In this document: in pieces, positions 48,596 to 58,237 of the stretch
How positions within the stretch are numbered: position 1 is the stretch's first letter
How the letters are laid out: each line of letters opens with the position of its first letter
Source: UMGS1519 sp050951005
GTDB lineage: Bacteria > Actinomycetota > Coriobacteriia > Coriobacteriales > Eggerthellaceae
Direction: 5' to 3'
DNA length: 64,000 nt
NCBI GenBank assembly: GCA_050951005.1
Contig: JBMNIP010000004.1
Location: 421,763-485,762 of the forward strand
Position numbers and translations under genes: made by a program
The notes under the pieces: model-generated
The model's input: the letters and a program-made list of their open reading frames with translations, nothing else
The model's database searches: none
What the model was told of the DNA's origin: nothing

Positions 48596-49907
48596 CGATA
48601 CGGTAATCAATCCGCTGGAAGGGCCCCTTATCGGCTCAACCCGCGTGCCGGGGGATAAGAGCATCTCCCACCGTGCCATACTCTTCTCTGCCATGGCAGA
48701 AGGCACCTCGCGCGTGCAGGGGGTCCTCGATTCCGATGACGTCCGTTCCTCGATTGCGGCGGTGAGGGCGCTCGGAGCCGATGTCAGTCTGGAACGGGCG
48801 CTCGACGGAAGCTTGCAGGGCGGTATCACCGGCTGGGGCGCTGAAGGTCCCCGCCAGCCGCAAGACCCCATCGATTGCGGCAACTCCGGTACCACGGTGC
48901 GCCTTCTGATGGGCGTCCTGGCACCTTGGGATATCTCGGTGACGTTGACCGGGGACGACTCGTTGGTTACGCGCCCGATGCGTCGCGTCACATTCCCCTT
49001 GATGAAGATGGGCGTGCGTTTTATGCCGGAAGAGCGCGCGACGTTGCCTCTCACCGAACGGGGCACGGCAAAGCTGCGCCCGATCGAGTACGACACACCC
49101 GTCGCCTCTGCGCAGCTGAAAACCGCCATCTTGCTCGCCGGTCTGTTCGCTGAAGGCGTTACGACCGTCAACGAGCCGGCGCCTTCCCGCAACCATACCG
49201 AGCTGATGCTACCGCAATACGGCGCGCAGACCATGGTGTCCGAACGCTCGGCAAGCGTGAGGGGCCCCGTGCGCCTTCATGCCTGCGAGATCGCTGTGCC
49301 GGGGGATCCATCCTCGGCGGCGTTCATCGCGTGCGCCGCGGCGCTCAAGCCGGGGTCGCGCGTTCAGATCGAGAACGTCAGCGTCAATCCCGCCCGGATC
49401 GGCTTCGTGCGCATGCTCGAGAATATGGGCGCCGACATCTCCGTGTCGGGGACCGGTTCGTCGGGTAAGGAGCGCTTCGGCACCATCTCGATCCTGTTCA
49501 ACGATCATCTGACGGGTACGGAAGTGCCCGGCCGCAAGATTGCCGGACTGGTGGACGAGATCCCGGTCTTGTCCCTGGTTGCCGCCCGTGCTCATGGAAT
49601 CACCGTTTTCCGAGACGCCGGAGAGCTGCGCGTGAAGGAATCCGATCGCATGCAGGCGATCATCGACGGGCTTGCCCAGATCGGCGTGAACGCCTGGAAC
49701 GAAGCCGACGACCTTTTCATCGAGGGAAATCCCGATTTGTCCGTTCCCGCCGGTTTGACGTTCGATTCCCACGGCGATCACCGCTTGGCCATGACTTGGG
49801 CGGTGCTCGGCATGACCGCGGATGTGCCGGTGGCCATCAAAGGATTCGAAGCGGTTACCGTCAGCTTCCCCACATTCCTTACCCAATTCGAAAGGCTGGT
49901 GCATTAG
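48582..49907 (+). CDS. aroA: 3-phosphoshikimate 1-carboxyvinyltransferase (EPSP synthase)
   Basis: A 441-residue shikimate-pathway enzyme joining phosphoenolpyruvate to shikimate-3-phosphate. The phosphate and substrate sites are GDKSISHRA near residue 24, DCGNSGTTVRLL and DEIPVLSLVAARA, followed by LRVKESDR. ATG 48582 has AAAGGAG upstream. An alternate GTG 48564 overlaps that site. It overlaps tyrA and precedes cmk by four bases, an order found in Gram-positives. The residues around the glyphosate-relevant Gly (CGNSGT) look typical of the common class. Confidence 0.95.
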   Translation: MPTNNDTVINPLEGPLIGSTRVPGDKSISHRAILFSAMAEGTSRVQGVLDSDDVRSSIAAVRALGADVSLERALDGSLQGGITGWGAEGPRQPQDPIDCGNSGTTVRLLMGVLAPWDISVTLTGDDSLVTRPMRRVTFPLMKMGVRFMPEERATLPLTERGTAKLRPIEYDTPVASAQLKTAILLAGLFAEGVTTVNEPAPSRNHTELMLPQYGAQTMVSERSASVRGPVRLHACEIAVPGDPSSAAFIACAAALKPGSRVQIENVSVNPARIGFVRMLENMGADISVSGTGSSGKERFGTISILFNDHLTGTEVPGRKIAGLVDEIPVLSLVAARAHGITVFRDAGELRVKESDRMQAIIDGLAQIGVNAWNEADDLFIEGNPDLSVPAGLTFDSHGDHRLAMTWAVLGMTADVPVAIKGFEAVTVSFPTFLTQFERLVH

Positions 49908-49911
49908 CCCA

Positions 49912-50586
49912 ATGATCATCGCAATCGACGGCCCAAGCGGCGCGGGAAAGTCGACGGTTTCGCAAGCCGTCGCGAAGAATATGGGATTTTCCTGTTTGGA
50001 TACCGGTGCCATGTACCGCAGCATCGCGCTGGCTGCCCTGCGCGAGGGCGTTTCGCTGGATGATGCGGAGGGTTTGGGAGAGATCGCACGCACCCATCGC
50101 ATTTCCTTCGGCCATGAGGTCGGCGATCCCGTTCCCAAACAGGTTTTCGTCGACGGTCGGGAAGTTACCCGTGAGATCCGCACGCCTGAAATCGACCAGG
50201 CGGTCAGCCGCGTGTCATCGGCACCCGCCGTCCGCACGGCGCTCGTCGACCAACAGCGCCGCATCGGCAATGCCGGCAATTACGTGGTGGAGGGGCGCGA
50301 TATCGGTACGGTCGTATTTCCGCAGGCGGCGCTGAAGGTGTTCATGACCGCAAGTGCCGAGGAACGCGCCCGTCGCCGGGTTGCGCAGAACAAGGCACGC
50401 GGTATCGCGTCGGATTACGATACCATCCTGAACGGTATCATCGCCCGCGACGAACAGGATTCCTCGCGGGATGCCAGCCCGTTGCGGCCTGCCGACGATG
50501 CCTTGATGCTCGATACCACCGACTTGACCATCGACCAGGTTATCGAGCGCATCTGCACGGAGGCACGAAAGAGGGAGAATGCCTGA
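49912..50586 (+). CDS. cmk: Cytidylate kinase
   Basis: A 224-residue CMP/dCMP kinase. The P-loop GPSGAGKS is at 7-14, with LDTGAMYR, the CMP-binding VSRVSS and RDIGTVVFP, and the LID segment near ARRRVAQN. ATG 49912 (MIIAIDGPSG) fits the family; the open frame further upstream is a shadow of aroA. plsC begins three bases after the stop. The aroA-cmk pair is widespread. Confidence 0.95.
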   Translation: MIIAIDGPSGAGKSTVSQAVAKNMGFSCLDTGAMYRSIALAALREGVSLDDAEGLGEIARTHRISFGHEVGDPVPKQVFVDGREVTREIRTPEIDQAVSRVSSAPAVRTALVDQQRRIGNAGNYVVEGRDIGTVVFPQAALKVFMTASAEERARRRVAQNKARGIASDYDTILNGIIARDEQDSSRDASPLRPADDALMLDTTDLTIDQVIERICTEARKRENA

Positions 50587-50588
50587 AC

Positions 50589-51398
50589 ATGAGCTTTGAG
50601 GATTGGAACCGCGGCATGTGGGACCTCCCGATGGATGCCATCGGAGGCAAGAACCATATCAACCACATCTACGGCAATATCGTCTACGGCTTTGTCGGAA
50701 CGGTATTCAAGATCTGCTTTCGCTACCATGTGGACGGAATCGAGAACATTCGACGTTTCCGCGGCACCGGTGCATTGATTGTCGCAAACCATACCTCCTT
50801 CCTCGATGTGGCGTTCTTCTATCTGGCTGCTCGCTGGCGGCAATGGCCGCGATTCATGGCCCGCGATACCCTCTTCGAGAAGGGGAACTGGTTCTCTGGC
50901 TTGTGGATCTCCGGATTCGGCGGGTTCCCGGTTACGCGCGATGAGGCGGATACCTCCGCTATCAAAAGGGCGGTGCGCATCCTGAAGTCGGGCGAGATCG
51001 TGCAGATCTTCCCCGAGGGCACCCGCCGCAACAAGGGCAACATCGAGCCGCGGTTGCATGCAGGCGCTGCCCTGATCGCGCGGATGGCGAAGGTTCCCAT
51101 CGTTCCTGCCACCTGCCGCAATGCCGAGAACATCAAGCAGAAGGGCAAGCCTATCCGCTTTCCGAAAGTCAGCATCGAATATGGCGAGCCGCTGTATGTC
51201 TCTGATTTCAAATGGGTCGATAAGCATGATCGCTTGGCTGCCTGCACCTGGTACGCGATGCGCGAATGCTTCGCGCTGTCATACCGTTGCAAGCCCGAAG
51301 AAGTGGACATGCGCGCGCTGTTCCCCAAGGACAAGGACTTTACCGAGCTTTTTGCGGATCATCCGGTCCACCATACCGATGAGGCGGAGGAGAACTAG
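50589..51398 (+). CDS. plsC: 1-acyl-sn-glycerol-3-phosphate acyltransferase
   Basis: A 269-residue membrane acyltransferase of the PlsC family that acylates lysophosphatidic acid to phosphatidic acid. The catalytic HX4D motif is in NHTSFLD (67-73) and the substrate motif FPEGTRR near 139-145. One N-terminal hydrophobic segment (about 28-44) is visible. ATG 50589 lies three bases after cmk. PlsY, which makes its substrate, and GpsA, which makes glycerol-3-phosphate, lie 2-3 kb downstream in the same run, so the whole phosphatidic acid route is here. Confidence 0.92.
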   Translation: MSFEDWNRGMWDLPMDAIGGKNHINHIYGNIVYGFVGTVFKICFRYHVDGIENIRRFRGTGALIVANHTSFLDVAFFYLAARWRQWPRFMARDTLFEKGNWFSGLWISGFGGFPVTRDEADTSAIKRAVRILKSGEIVQIFPEGTRRNKGNIEPRLHAGAALIARMAKVPIVPATCRNAENIKQKGKPIRFPKVSIEYGEPLYVSDFKWVDKHDRLAACTWYAMRECFALSYRCKPEEVDMRALFPKDKDFTELFADHPVHHTDEAEEN

Positions 51399-51399
51399 C

Positions 51400-52242
51400 A
51401 TGGTTGCCGTGAAACGTGCGCGGTTCGCCGGTGCCTGCTATGGCGTGAAGCGGGCGCTTGAGATGGCCGAGACAGCTTCGCAGCAGACCGGTACCGTCCA
51501 GTCGCTCGGTCCTCTGATCCACAATCCTTCGGTGGTAAGCCACCTGCAGCAAGCAGGCGTGAGCGTGGCGGATTCGGTTTCCGATATCACAGCGGATCGT
51601 GTCATCATCCGCAGCCACGGGGTGGGCCCGCAGGTTCGCCGGAAACTGGATGAGAAGGACGTGCAGATTATCGATGCCACTTGCCCGCACGTGTTCCGGG
51701 CCCAACAGGCGGCGGCCGAAGTGGCCCGTGATTGCGGTACGGTCATCGTGGTCGGCGACGCGAAACACCCCGAGGTCGAGGGGCTGCGCGAATACGCAGA
51801 ACAGGCGGGGGGACAGGTGTTCATAGTCGGTTCGGCGGACAGCCTGCCCGACGATCTGCCCGATGCGGTGGGCGTGATTGTCCAGACAACCCAGAATCGC
51901 GCGCTTTTCGACGCGGTGATTGCGGCGCTGCATGCGCGCGGCATTGAGACGGAAGTCCGCGACACCATCTGCACAGCGACCATGAAACGCCAGGCGGCAG
52001 CGGCAGAGCTTGCCAGGCAGGTGGATGCACTCGTGGTTATCGGAGGACACAATTCCTCGAATACCACGCGTCTTTTCGAGATCTGCAAGAAGATCTGCCC
52101 GAAGACCGTGCATATCGAATCGGCTTCCGAGCTCGATCCCGCATTCTTCGATGGATGCGATGCGGTGGGCGTTACCGCGGGGGCCTCGACGCCGGAGGAT
52201 CAGATTATCGAAGTCATGGATTACCTGCGCGACCTTTCGTAG
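51400..52242 (+). CDS. ispH: 4-hydroxy-3-methylbut-2-enyl diphosphate reductase
   Basis: A 280-residue iron-sulfur enzyme that finishes the MEP isoprenoid pathway, making IPP and DMAPP. The three cluster cysteines are Cys13 (GACYGVKRA), Cys95 (DATCPHV) and Cys191 (DTICTAT). SHGVGP and the later GGHNSSNTTRL complete the family pattern. ATG 51400 follows plsC by one base with GGAGGAG upstream. Its presence indicates the MEP rather than the mevalonate route. der follows 66 bases later. Confidence 0.95.
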   Translation: MVAVKRARFAGACYGVKRALEMAETASQQTGTVQSLGPLIHNPSVVSHLQQAGVSVADSVSDITADRVIIRSHGVGPQVRRKLDEKDVQIIDATCPHVFRAQQAAAEVARDCGTVIVVGDAKHPEVEGLREYAEQAGGQVFIVGSADSLPDDLPDAVGVIVQTTQNRALFDAVIAALHARGIETEVRDTICTATMKRQAAAAELARQVDALVVIGGHNSSNTTRLFEICKKICPKTVHIESASELDPAFFDGCDAVGVTAGASTPEDQIIEVMDYLRDLS

Positions 52243-52308
52243 CGGTCCTCGGGCATCCGTGCCCGTGGTATTCTGGAGAGGTAATCCGAAGAGTAGCGAG
52301 GAATGCCC

Positions 52309-53631
52309 ATGGCCCTGCCCATTGTCGCCGTTGTCGGCCGCCCGAACGTCGGCAAGTCGACGCTTGTCAACCGCATCGCCCAAACCGATGCGGCTATCGT
52401 GCATCAAATGCGTGGCGTTACCCGCGATCGCACCTATCATGAAGCCGATTGGAATGGCTGTTCGTTCATGCTCGTCGATACCGGCGGCATCGAGATGGGA
52501 AACGACGATCGCTTTGCCGAATCCATCCGGAACCAGGCGTTTATGGCTGCCGATGAGGCCGATGTCATACTTTTCCTGTGCGACGGCACCACCGGGCCCA
52601 CGCCGGAAGACGAAGAGGTCGCACGTATCCTGCAGCGTACGGACACCCCGGTCCTGCTGCTGGTGAATAAGATCGACTCCCAGCATCAGGAGAATCTGCT
52701 TTGGGATTTCTACCGGCTCGGCTTGGGCGATCCCCATCCGGTTTCTGCGATGCATGGGACAGGTACGGGCGATGTGCTCGATATCGTGGTACAGAAGATC
52801 AGGGAGCTTCCCCAAGAGCGGTTCGGGGCCGATGATGGGGAGGATGCTATCAATGTAGCCATCATCGGACGGCCGAATGCCGGGAAGTCCTCGCTGACCA
52901 ATATCCTTACGAACAAGAATCGCTCCATCGTCTCGGATATCGCCGGCACGACGCGCGATGCCATCGATACGCTGGTAGAGCACGATGGCCGAAAATACCG
53001 GATCGTCGATACCGCGGGCTTGCGCAAGAAGAGCCGCATCGACCAGTCAGTCGAATATTACGGCTTCGTGCGCAGCATGCGCGCCATCGATCGCGCCGAC
53101 GTGGCGTTGCTGGTAATCGACGGGTCCCTCGGCCTGACCGATCAGGACCAGCGCGTAGCGGGATATGCACGGGAACGAGGCTGTGCCATGATCGTCCTGC
53201 TGAACAAGTGGGATCTGGTGGACGGTCCCGAACGCAAGCAGGAGATCCGCGACCAGGTTGAAGACCGACTCGTCTTCGTCGGCTACGCGCCCGTGATGGC
53301 CATCCAAGCTAACACGGGCAAGAATGTCGGTAAGGTGTGGCAGGCGATTGACGAGGCGTATGCCTCATACACCACGCACATCAGCACGAAGCGCTTGAAT
53401 ACCTGGCTTGCAGACCTGCGCGATTTCGGTCATACCGTATCCAAGGGAAAGCGCGTGTTGAAGCTGAAATTCGTGTCTCAGACCGGCGATAAGCCTCCGC
53501 GGTTCACGTTCTTTGCCAACCATCCGGAATTGGCGGACGACAATTTCGAGCGCTATCTGGAGAATCGACTCCGCCGTGAATTCGACCTGAAAGGAACCCC
53601 TATCTTCATGAAATTCAAGAGGCGCGATTAA
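52309..53631 (+). CDS. der: Ribosome biogenesis GTPase Der (EngA)
   Basis: A 440-residue tandem GTPase needed for 50S assembly. The first G domain has GRPNVGKS near residue 10 and the second GRPNAGKS near 188, each followed by DTGG or DTAG and NKID or NKWD motifs; a KH-like domain ends the protein. ATG 52309 (MALPIVAVVGRPN) has GAGGA six bases upstream; ATG 52303 would lie with no spacing. It is preceded by ispH and followed after one base by plsY, a common order. Confidence 0.97.
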   Translation: MALPIVAVVGRPNVGKSTLVNRIAQTDAAIVHQMRGVTRDRTYHEADWNGCSFMLVDTGGIEMGNDDRFAESIRNQAFMAADEADVILFLCDGTTGPTPEDEEVARILQRTDTPVLLLVNKIDSQHQENLLWDFYRLGLGDPHPVSAMHGTGTGDVLDIVVQKIRELPQERFGADDGEDAINVAIIGRPNAGKSSLTNILTNKNRSIVSDIAGTTRDAIDTLVEHDGRKYRIVDTAGLRKKSRIDQSVEYYGFVRSMRAIDRADVALLVIDGSLGLTDQDQRVAGYARERGCAMIVLLNKWDLVDGPERKQEIRDQVEDRLVFVGYAPVMAIQANTGKNVGKVWQAIDEAYASYTTHISTKRLNTWLADLRDFGHTVSKGKRVLKLKFVSQTGDKPPRFTFFANHPELADDNFERYLENRLRREFDLKGTPIFMKFKRRD

Positions 53632-53632
53632 C

Positions 53633-54295
53633 ATGCCCGTTGTCTCATCGGCTGCTCTGGTATCGGTATTCCTTATCGGCTTCCTGTTAGGATCGATTCC
53701 CTGGGGCGTGGTTGTCGGCAAGGTCTTCTTCCATCGCGATATTCGCGAAGTGGGGTCGGGTAACATCGGGACCACGAACGCGATGCGTGCGCTCGGCCAT
53801 AGAGGCGGGGCGGCGGTGTTCCTGCTCGATTTCGGCAAAGGCATCGTCTCCGGTCTGCTCGCACTTGCGATAGCGAATGCGGCGGCTTCCGGTGGCATGT
53901 TTGCCGGTACGGTTGCCACGCGAGAGGAATGCCTGGCATTGAGTTTCTTCGCCTGCATCATCGGGCATGTATTCAGCCCTTGGCTGAAGTTCCATGGCGG
54001 GAAGGGCATCGCGGTGGGCATTGGAGCCATGTTCGTGGTGTTCGGCCCCGTTGTGGCACTCATCGAGATCGCGTTGTTCGCCGTGCTGGTCATCATCTCG
54101 AAATACGTGTCGTTGGGCTCGATCGCCGCGGCGGTCCTGTGCCTGTTCTTCTCGTTCTATTGCTTTTGGGGTGACTGGGCCGCCTGCTGGCTGTGCTTTT
54201 TCGCGGCGGCGATCGTCATCTGGTCGCATCGGGAGAACATTCGCAGGTTGGCAACCGGTACCGAACGGCGCATCGGAGAGAACAAGGAGGTCTAG
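53633..54295 (+). CDS. plsY: Acyl-phosphate:glycerol-3-phosphate acyltransferase PlsY
   Basis: A 220-residue integral membrane enzyme with about five segments that transfers acyl groups from acyl-phosphate to glycerol-3-phosphate. Conserved loops are visible: GSIPWGVVVGK near residue 20, GSGNIGTTNAMRALG and HVFSPWLKFHGGKGIAVGIG. ATG 53633 follows der by one base. gpsA, which makes its acceptor, begins three bases after its stop, so the two are coupled. Confidence 0.95.
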   Translation: MPVVSSAALVSVFLIGFLLGSIPWGVVVGKVFFHRDIREVGSGNIGTTNAMRALGHRGGAAVFLLDFGKGIVSGLLALAIANAAASGGMFAGTVATREECLALSFFACIIGHVFSPWLKFHGGKGIAVGIGAMFVVFGPVVALIEIALFAVLVIISKYVSLGSIAAAVLCLFFSFYCFWGDWAACWLCFFAAAIVIWSHRENIRRLATGTERRIGENKEV

Positions 54296-54298
54296 CGT

Positions 54299-55300
54299 AT
54301 GAAGGTCGGCATCATCGGGTCAGGTTCCTGGGGAACCGCGCTCGCGCAGCATCTTGCCTGCGATGGCTATAACGTCAACATGTGGGCGCGGAGGCCAGAG
54401 GTGGTGGAGAGCATTAACTCGGACCATCGCAACCCCCGGTATCTCAGCAGCGTGCAGTTGTCCGAGAGTATCGTTGCGACTGTAGCGTACGAGGATTGCC
54501 TGTACAACGCCGTCGGAGTGGTGGTTGCCACCCCCTCGCGCCTGATGCGCGGGGTTGCCCGGGCGCTCGCCGATGTGGCGTCCGAGGATATGCGCGTCCT
54601 CATCTGCACGAAGGGCATCGAAGAGGGCAGCGCTATGATCGCCACCGAGGTTTTCGAGCAGGAGATGGGCAATGCCGAGCGTCTGGCCGTGCTCTCCGGT
54701 CCGAATCATGCCGAAGAGGTGGTTCAGGGCGTTCCGGCGGGAACCGTCATCGCCTCTGCGTCGCTCCAAACCGCACGGTTCTTCCAGCAGATGTTCTCCG
54801 ACGACCGATTCCGCGCCTACGTGAGCACCGATGTTACCGGCGTGCAGGTTTGCGGGGCTGCGAAGAACGTGGTGGCTATCGCGGTGGGAATCTCGTACGG
54901 CATGGGATTCGGCGACAATACGGCAGCTTTGCTTCTGACCCGCGGGCAAGCCGAGATGAGCCGATTGGCGCGGGCGATGGGCGCCGATCCCCTTACCTGC
55001 ATGGGTTTGGCGGGCACCGGCGACCTGGTTGCCACGTGCATGTCGCGTCATTCGCGCAATCGGCGTCTGGGAGAGATGCTCGCCAACGGCAAGACGCTTG
55101 TTGATTTCGACAACGAAACCCACATGGTCGCCGAGGGCGCCATGGCATGCAAGACGCTGTTGCCGCTTGCGGAGCGCTACGAGGTGGACATGCCCATCAC
55201 CGAAGCCATCTACTCGATAATCTGGGAGGGGTCGGATGCCCGCAATATCGGGATGTCCCTGCTGTCCCGCCCCTTGAAGGAAGAGGGGTACGGACTATGA
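54299..55300 (+). CDS. gpsA: Glycerol-3-phosphate dehydrogenase [NAD(P)+]
   Basis: A 333-residue enzyme reducing dihydroxyacetone phosphate to glycerol-3-phosphate for lipid synthesis. The dinucleotide motif is GSGSWGTALAQ near residue 7, with SGPNHAEEV, GAAKNVVAIAVGI (catalytic lysine) and GLAGTGDLVATC. ATG 54299 has AAGGAGG upstream within the end of plsY. Its TGA overlaps the next ATG as ATGA, coupling it to ogt. The plsY-gpsA pair is usual. Confidence 0.96.
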   Translation: MKVGIIGSGSWGTALAQHLACDGYNVNMWARRPEVVESINSDHRNPRYLSSVQLSESIVATVAYEDCLYNAVGVVVATPSRLMRGVARALADVASEDMRVLICTKGIEEGSAMIATEVFEQEMGNAERLAVLSGPNHAEEVVQGVPAGTVIASASLQTARFFQQMFSDDRFRAYVSTDVTGVQVCGAAKNVVAIAVGISYGMGFGDNTAALLLTRGQAEMSRLARAMGADPLTCMGLAGTGDLVATCMSRHSRNRRLGEMLANGKTLVDFDNETHMVAEGAMACKTLLPLAERYEVDMPITEAIYSIIWEGSDARNIGMSLLSRPLKEEGYGL

Positions 55301-55797
55301 GAGCGGATACCGATTCGGCTTTCGGGCGGGTTTCGGGTCCCTCTTACTTTCCCTATCAGACCCCCTTCGGCCATGTCACCATTCAGGTCGAAGACGGGGC
55401 GGTGACGCGTTTGGCCTTCGGTGACCGTCCGTTGGAGGGGCAGCGTCGGCCCACGGCGCTTTCCAACCATGCGGCGAACGAGCTTCAGGAATACTTTGCC
55501 GGCAAGCGGCGCGCGTTCGATATCCCCCTGAGGCTTTCGGGAACGCCGTTCCAGCGAGAAGTGTGGGAGGCCCTCCAGCGCATCCCCTATGGGCAGACGC
55601 GATCATATGGCGAGGTGGCGGCTGCTATCGGCCATGCGGGCGCCTCGCGGGCCGTCGGGCAGGCGAACAATCGCAACCCCGTGCCCATCTTCGTCCCCTG
55701 CCATCGCGTGATTGCGGCGGATGGGTCGATTTCCGGCTATGCCTTCGGGCCGAAAGTGAAGCAGTTCTTGCTGGATTTGGAAGCCTCGCATCTCTGA
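55297..55797 (+). CDS. ogt: Methylated-DNA--protein-cysteine methyltransferase
   Basis: A 166-residue suicide repair protein that removes O6-alkyl groups from guanine. The acceptor is Cys135 in VPCHRV, followed by GSISGYAFG; the helix-turn-helix includes YGQTRSYGEVA with the usual Arg finger region. ATG 55297 overlaps the gpsA stop. It is a lone repair gene inside a lipid and isoprenoid run, with no Ada-type activator domain and no SOS box, so damage induction is not suggested. Confidence 0.94.
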   Translation: MRADTDSAFGRVSGPSYFPYQTPFGHVTIQVEDGAVTRLAFGDRPLEGQRRPTALSNHAANELQEYFAGKRRAFDIPLRLSGTPFQREVWEALQRIPYGQTRSYGEVAAAIGHAGASRAVGQANNRNPVPIFVPCHRVIAADGSISGYAFGPKVKQFLLDLEASHL

Positions 55798-55823
55798 TGC
55801 GGGCAGGAAGGGAAGAGGAGTCC

Positions 55824-56528
55824 ATGTACGGAAGCGTAAAGATCGCACCCTCGATTCTGTCGGCGAATTTCATGGAGATGGCGCGCGATATCGAGATGAT
55901 CCGCGCTGCCGGAGCGGATTGGATCCATGTCGATGTCATGGATGGCCACTTCGTCCCTAATCTCACCATGGGAGTGCCGTTCGTGAAGGATTTAAACGCT
56001 ATCGCTCCGCTGCCGGTCGACGTTCATCTGATGATCGACAATCCCCTTGAGGAACTGCCTTGGTTCATCGCTGCGGGCGCGGCTTCGATTACGGTGCATT
56101 ACGAGGCTTTCGAAGACCCCGCGTCAGGTATTCCCGAGGCGGTGGGCTTGATCCACGAGGCGGGAATAAAGGCGGCGGTTTCGGTGAAGCCCGACACGCC
56201 CGTGGCGGTGCTCGAACCCTATCTTCGCTCCTTGGACATGGTCCTTATGATGAGCGTCTACCCCGGCTTCTCCGGTCAGTCCTATATCCCCGAAACCGGT
56301 CGGCGCACCTCAGAGCTTGCACAGCTTGCCCGTACGGTAGGGGCAGACCCGATCATCCAGGTGGATGGCGGTATCAAGGCGCAAACGGTTTCAGATACTG
56401 CGGCGGCGGGCGCCGAATGCTTCGTGATGGGCAGCGCCTGCTTCAACGCGGCCGACCCTGCTGCTTCCATGCGGGCGGTACGGGAAGAGGCCGAGGCAAC
56501 GCATGCCCGCGTTCGGGAGGGGCGGTAA
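55824..56528 (+). CDS. rpe: Ribulose-phosphate 3-epimerase
   Basis: A 234-residue TIM-barrel enzyme interconverting ribulose-5- and xylulose-5-phosphate. The family motifs are IAPSILSANF near residue 7, HVDVMDGHFVPNLTMG, VHLMI, MSVYPGFSGQ and QVDGGI, giving the metal-binding His and Asp residues. ATG 55824 has AAGAGGAG upstream; the frame is open upstream only inside ogt. The nifS-nif3 gene follows two bases after the stop. Confidence 0.96.
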   Translation: MYGSVKIAPSILSANFMEMARDIEMIRAAGADWIHVDVMDGHFVPNLTMGVPFVKDLNAIAPLPVDVHLMIDNPLEELPWFIAAGAASITVHYEAFEDPASGIPEAVGLIHEAGIKAAVSVKPDTPVAVLEPYLRSLDMVLMMSVYPGFSGQSYIPETGRRTSELAQLARTVGADPIIQVDGGIKAQTVSDTAAAGAECFVMGSACFNAADPAASMRAVREEAEATHARVREGR

Positions 56529-56530
56529 GC

Positions 56531-58237
56531 ATGCAGCTTCCTGAGACGTATGTTTATCTCGATTGGGCTGCGACCACGCCGCTGTGCACGGAAGCCGCCG
56601 ATGCGATGGCTCCCTATCTTGTTCCCGGTCCCGAGAATCTCCAGTTGAACGGAAACGCCAATTCCCTCCATTCGGTAGGGCGCAATGCCTTTGCCGCCAT
56701 GGAGGATGCCCGGCTCGCCGTATCGCGCGCCATCGGTGCCGCACGTCCCAGCGAGGTCGTCTTCACCTCGGGTGCCACCGAAGCGGATAATCTTGCCCTG
56801 CTCGGTATCACCGATGCGCTCTTGAAAAAACGGCGGCAGGCGGGAAGCGACCCGCAGGGCACGGTAATCGTAAGTGCCGTCGAGCATGATGCCATCCTGG
56901 AGGTGCTCCCCGTGCTGCGCGAACGGGGCCTGCAGGTGAAGGTCGTGCCGGTGAACCGCTCCGGCTTTGTCACCGTGGAGGCGCTCGAGGCGGCGCTTAC
57001 CGAGGATACCTTGCTGGTGTCGGTCATGTTGGCGAACAACGAGATGGGTGCCGTGCAGGATGTACGGGCCCTGGCAGCTTGCGCACATCGGGCGGGGGCG
57101 TTGTTCCACACCGATGCGACGCAGGCTTTCGGCAAGATTCCGATGAGCGTAGGCGACCTCGGTGTCGACGCGGCAAGCTTCTCGGCTCACAAGGTATGCG
57201 GACCGAAGGGCATAGGGGCCCTGTATCTGAAAGCGCATACTCCCCTTACCGAATTGGTACGCGGGGGCGGGCAAGAAGAGGGACGGCGCAGCGGCACGCA
57301 GAATGTGGTCGGTATGGTCGGTTTCGCCGCCGCGCTGCGGGCGGCTGCAAACGCGCTTCGCGAAGAGGCGCCCCGCGAACGGATGCTGCGCGATCGGCTG
57401 TATCGGGAGCTCTGCGGCCTTCCCGGTGTGCGCCCGGTGGTCGAGGTGGCTCCGGGAAGTACCGACTACCTGCCGAATATCGTGGACGTGACCGTTGATG
57501 GCATGGAGAGCGAGACGCTTATCCTGCAACTCGATTTGGCGGGGTTCGCGGTTTCGGGCGGCTCGGCATGCTCGACGGGAAGCCTCGATCCCAGCCATGT
57601 GCTGACAGCCCTCGGCATCGCTCGCGATCGCGCACTCGGGGCACTGCGCATCTCCTTCGGGCGCTATACCTCGGAGCGCGATATCGAGCGGTTCATCGAT
57701 GCTTTCAACAAAGTGGTGGTGCCGATGAGCAGGGCAGAAGGGGCATTGGCTGCCGGGTCCCGGAATGCGGGCCCGCATACCATAGGCGAGCTCGAGCGGC
57801 GGCTTCTCGAACTCTTTCCCGCGTCAGATGCGGAGGATTGGGACCGTACCGGCATGTTGGTGGGCGATGCCTCGGCTCAGCTGCAGGCTGTCGCTGTGGC
57901 GCTCGATCCGACCGTGGATGCTCTGCGGCAGGCCCATGCGCTCGGAGCCAATGCGCTCGTATGTCATCATCCGCTGTTCTTGGATCCTCCCACATCATTT
58001 GCCCCGCCCTCGCAAAAGGGTAATGCGGTGGGTTCCCGGGTCTGGGAGGCAATCAGGCTCGGGATTTCCGTACTGTCGTTCCACACTGCGCTCGATGTGA
58101 GCCCCCGTGCTGCACAGGTGCTGCCGGGGAAGCTCGGATTGCGTTTGGAAGGCATTCTGGAGCCGACGGCGCACGATCCGGTGCGCGGGTTACGGTCAAA
58201 TCTGCACGCCCGAGGGTTCAGAGGCATTGACGCTTGA
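56531..58237 (+). CDS. NifS-type cysteine desulfurase fused to a Nif3-like domain, frameshifted
   Basis: A 568-residue frame. Residues 1-390 are a class V PLP enzyme of the NifS/IscS group, which mobilises sulfur from cysteine: the PLP lysine is Lys221 (SAHKVCGPKG), the active cysteine Cys347 (SACSTGSLDPSH). After a linker (390-414) a Nif3-like metal-binding domain starts (TIGELERRLLELFP) and reaches HHPLF, GNAVGSRVWE and SFHTALD. At a GGG run (58187-58189) the signal moves to the +1 frame and this frame stops at 58237. Dropping one G restores VRGYGQ and a complete Nif3. Normally the two are separate proteins. The desulfurase half should be functional regardless. ATG 56531. Confidence 0.88.
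   Translation: MQLPETYVYLDWAATTPLCTEAADAMAPYLVPGPENLQLNGNANSLHSVGRNAFAAMEDARLAVSRAIGAARPSEVVFTSGATEADNLALLGITDALLKKRRQAGSDPQGTVIVSAVEHDAILEVLPVLRERGLQVKVVPVNRSGFVTVEALEAALTEDTLLVSVMLANNEMGAVQDVRALAACAHRAGALFHTDATQAFGKIPMSVGDLGVDAASFSAHKVCGPKGIGALYLKAHTPLTELVRGGGQEEGRRSGTQNVVGMVGFAAALRAAANALREEAPRERMLRDRLYRELCGLPGVRPVVEVAPGSTDYLPNIVDVTVDGMESETLILQLDLAGFAVSGGSACSTGSLDPSHVLTALGIARDRALGALRISFGRYTSERDIERFIDAFNKVVVPMSRAEGALAAGSRNAGPHTIGELERRLLELFPASDAEDWDRTGMLVGDASAQLQAVAVALDPTVDALRQAHALGANALVCHHPLFLDPPTSFAPPSQKGNAVGSRVWEAIRLGISVLSFHTALDVSPRAAQVLPGKLGLRLEGILEPTAHDPVRGLRSNLHARGFRGIDA

Noticed and set aside
51340..52983. A 547-codon minus-strand frame opposite ispH and der
   Set aside because: Antisense shadow of two strongly conserved genes, with no ribosome site and no recognisable motif.
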